A stretch of DNA of 6,535 nucleotides from NCBI GenBank assembly GCA_018054915.1, contig JAGPIR010000074.1:1-6535 (forward strand), in the 5' to 3' direction. The notes beneath the pieces are model-generated. The model did not search any database and was not told the DNA's origin. It saw nothing but the letters and a program-made list of their open reading frames with translations. Each line of letters begins with the position of its first letter. Position 1 is the stretch's first letter. Below, piece by piece: positions 6,095 to 6,535 of this stretch. The position numbers and the translations under genes are program-made. The DNA comes from Allobrachymonas sp. Its GTDB lineage: Bacteria; Pseudomonadota; Gammaproteobacteria; Burkholderiales; Burkholderiaceae_C.

Positions 6095-6535
6095 ATGCCC
6101 CATACCATGCAACTGTCTCAGACGCATTGGCAAGCCGGGCGTTTTCGGCTGGACCTGCAATTTCCCCACATCATGGGGATTGTCAATGTCACACCCGATT
6201 CGTTTTCGGACGGTGGGCAGCATGCCGATGCGCGCAGCGCCCTGTTGCACGCCGAGGGACTGATCCGCCAGGGCGCCACCATTCTGGACATAGGCGCAGA
6301 GTCTACGCGCCCAGGTGCTAGAGCAGTGCCGCTGGAGGAAGAGTTGCGCCGCGTGCTTCCTGTGGTGCGGGAGGCCGTGCGTTTCAAGGTGGCTGTTTCG
6401 GTGGATACTTACAAGCCCGAGGTGATGCAGGCCGTGCTCGATGCGGGCGCCGACATCATCAACGACATTCATGCCCTGCGCTGGCACAGTGGGCCTGATG
6501 GGCTTGACGGTGAGCAGGTGGTGGTGCAGCACGGC
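6095..6535 (+). CDS. folP: Dihydropteroate synthase, 5' part
   Basis: The frame is open to the right edge (147 codons), about half the usual length of roughly 280. FolP condenses 6-hydroxymethyl-dihydropterin pyrophosphate with p-aminobenzoate in folate synthesis and is the sulfonamide target. Seen here are the first signature IMGIVNVTPDSFSDGG (26-41), the second signature ILDIGAESTRPGA (63-75), a strand VSVDTYKPEVM (101-111) with the pterin-binding Asp, and GADIINDI (118-125). ATG 6095 gives the longest start; ATG 6107 (M5) is also possible, and neither has a strong Shine-Dalgarno. It lies 98 bp after ftsH, an order conserved in E. coli (ftsH-folP-glmM), so glmM is expected just beyond the window. 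Confidence 0.95.
   Translation, partial: MPHTMQLSQTHWQAGRFRLDLQFPHIMGIVNVTPDSFSDGGQHADARSALLHAEGLIRQGATILDIGAESTRPGARAVPLEEELRRVLPVVREAVRFKVAVSVDTYKPEVMQAVLDAGADIINDIHALRWHSGPDGLDGEQVVVQHG

Noticed and set aside
1..6535. Mobile elements, CRISPR arrays, tRNA or rRNA genes, or a defence system
   Set aside because: No transposase-like protein, no regularly spaced repeats, no tRNA-like fold or rRNA sequence recognised, and the gene content is conserved housekeeping type.

Overview
The window reads as a chromosomal housekeeping segment of a betaproteobacterium, most likely a Burkholderiales member (perhaps Alcaligenaceae-like). The evidence is the moderately GC-rich coding sequence, the order rlmE-ftsH-folP with yhbY divergent from rlmE (shared with E. 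coli and common in proteobacteria), and the neighbouring SuhB and DUF4136-type genes. The taxonomic call is inference from protein character and gene order, not from a database search.

Layout. Positions 1-333 (+) hold the 3' end of a probable DUF4136-type lipoprotein gene. After a 132-bp gap with a good sigma70-type promoter comes suhB (+, 466-1302), an inositol-monophosphatase-family protein. It converges on a three-gene minus-strand cluster that reads yhbY (3207-2734), then a GT-A-like glycosyltransferase (2712-1921), then a family-6 uracil-DNA-glycosylase-superfamily enzyme, DNA-deoxyinosine glycosylase (1933-1382). The last two genes overlap. yhbY is divergent from rlmE (3235-3903, +), with only 27 bp between the two start codons. 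A 170-bp gap then leads to ftsH (4074-5996, +, TTG start). A strong terminator-like hairpin follows, and then the 5' part of folP (from 6095 to the window edge).

How the genes fit together. SuhB (rRNA transcription antitermination in E. coli), YhbY (pre-50S binding) and RlmE (2'-O-methylation of 23S rRNA helix 92) are all linked to ribosome synthesis. FtsH is the membrane AAA+ protease that controls sigma32 and LpxC in E. coli. FolP makes dihydropteroate for folate synthesis. The glycosyltransferase and the DNA glycosylase have no evident functional tie to the others and look like passengers in the yhbY transcription unit.

The most interesting DNA is the 170-bp rlmE-ftsH gap. It contains an essentially consensus sigma32 promoter (CTTGAAA, 13 bp, CCCCATCT). 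Downstream of it lies a predicted leader of about 45 nt in which the ftsH ribosome-binding site can be closed in a bulged hairpin with U-rich pairing, a possible RNA thermometer. A 10-bp palindrome containing the same ribosome-binding site abuts the TTG start and offers an alternative pairing. I see no mobile element, CRISPR array, tRNA or rRNA gene, and no new multi-gene system.
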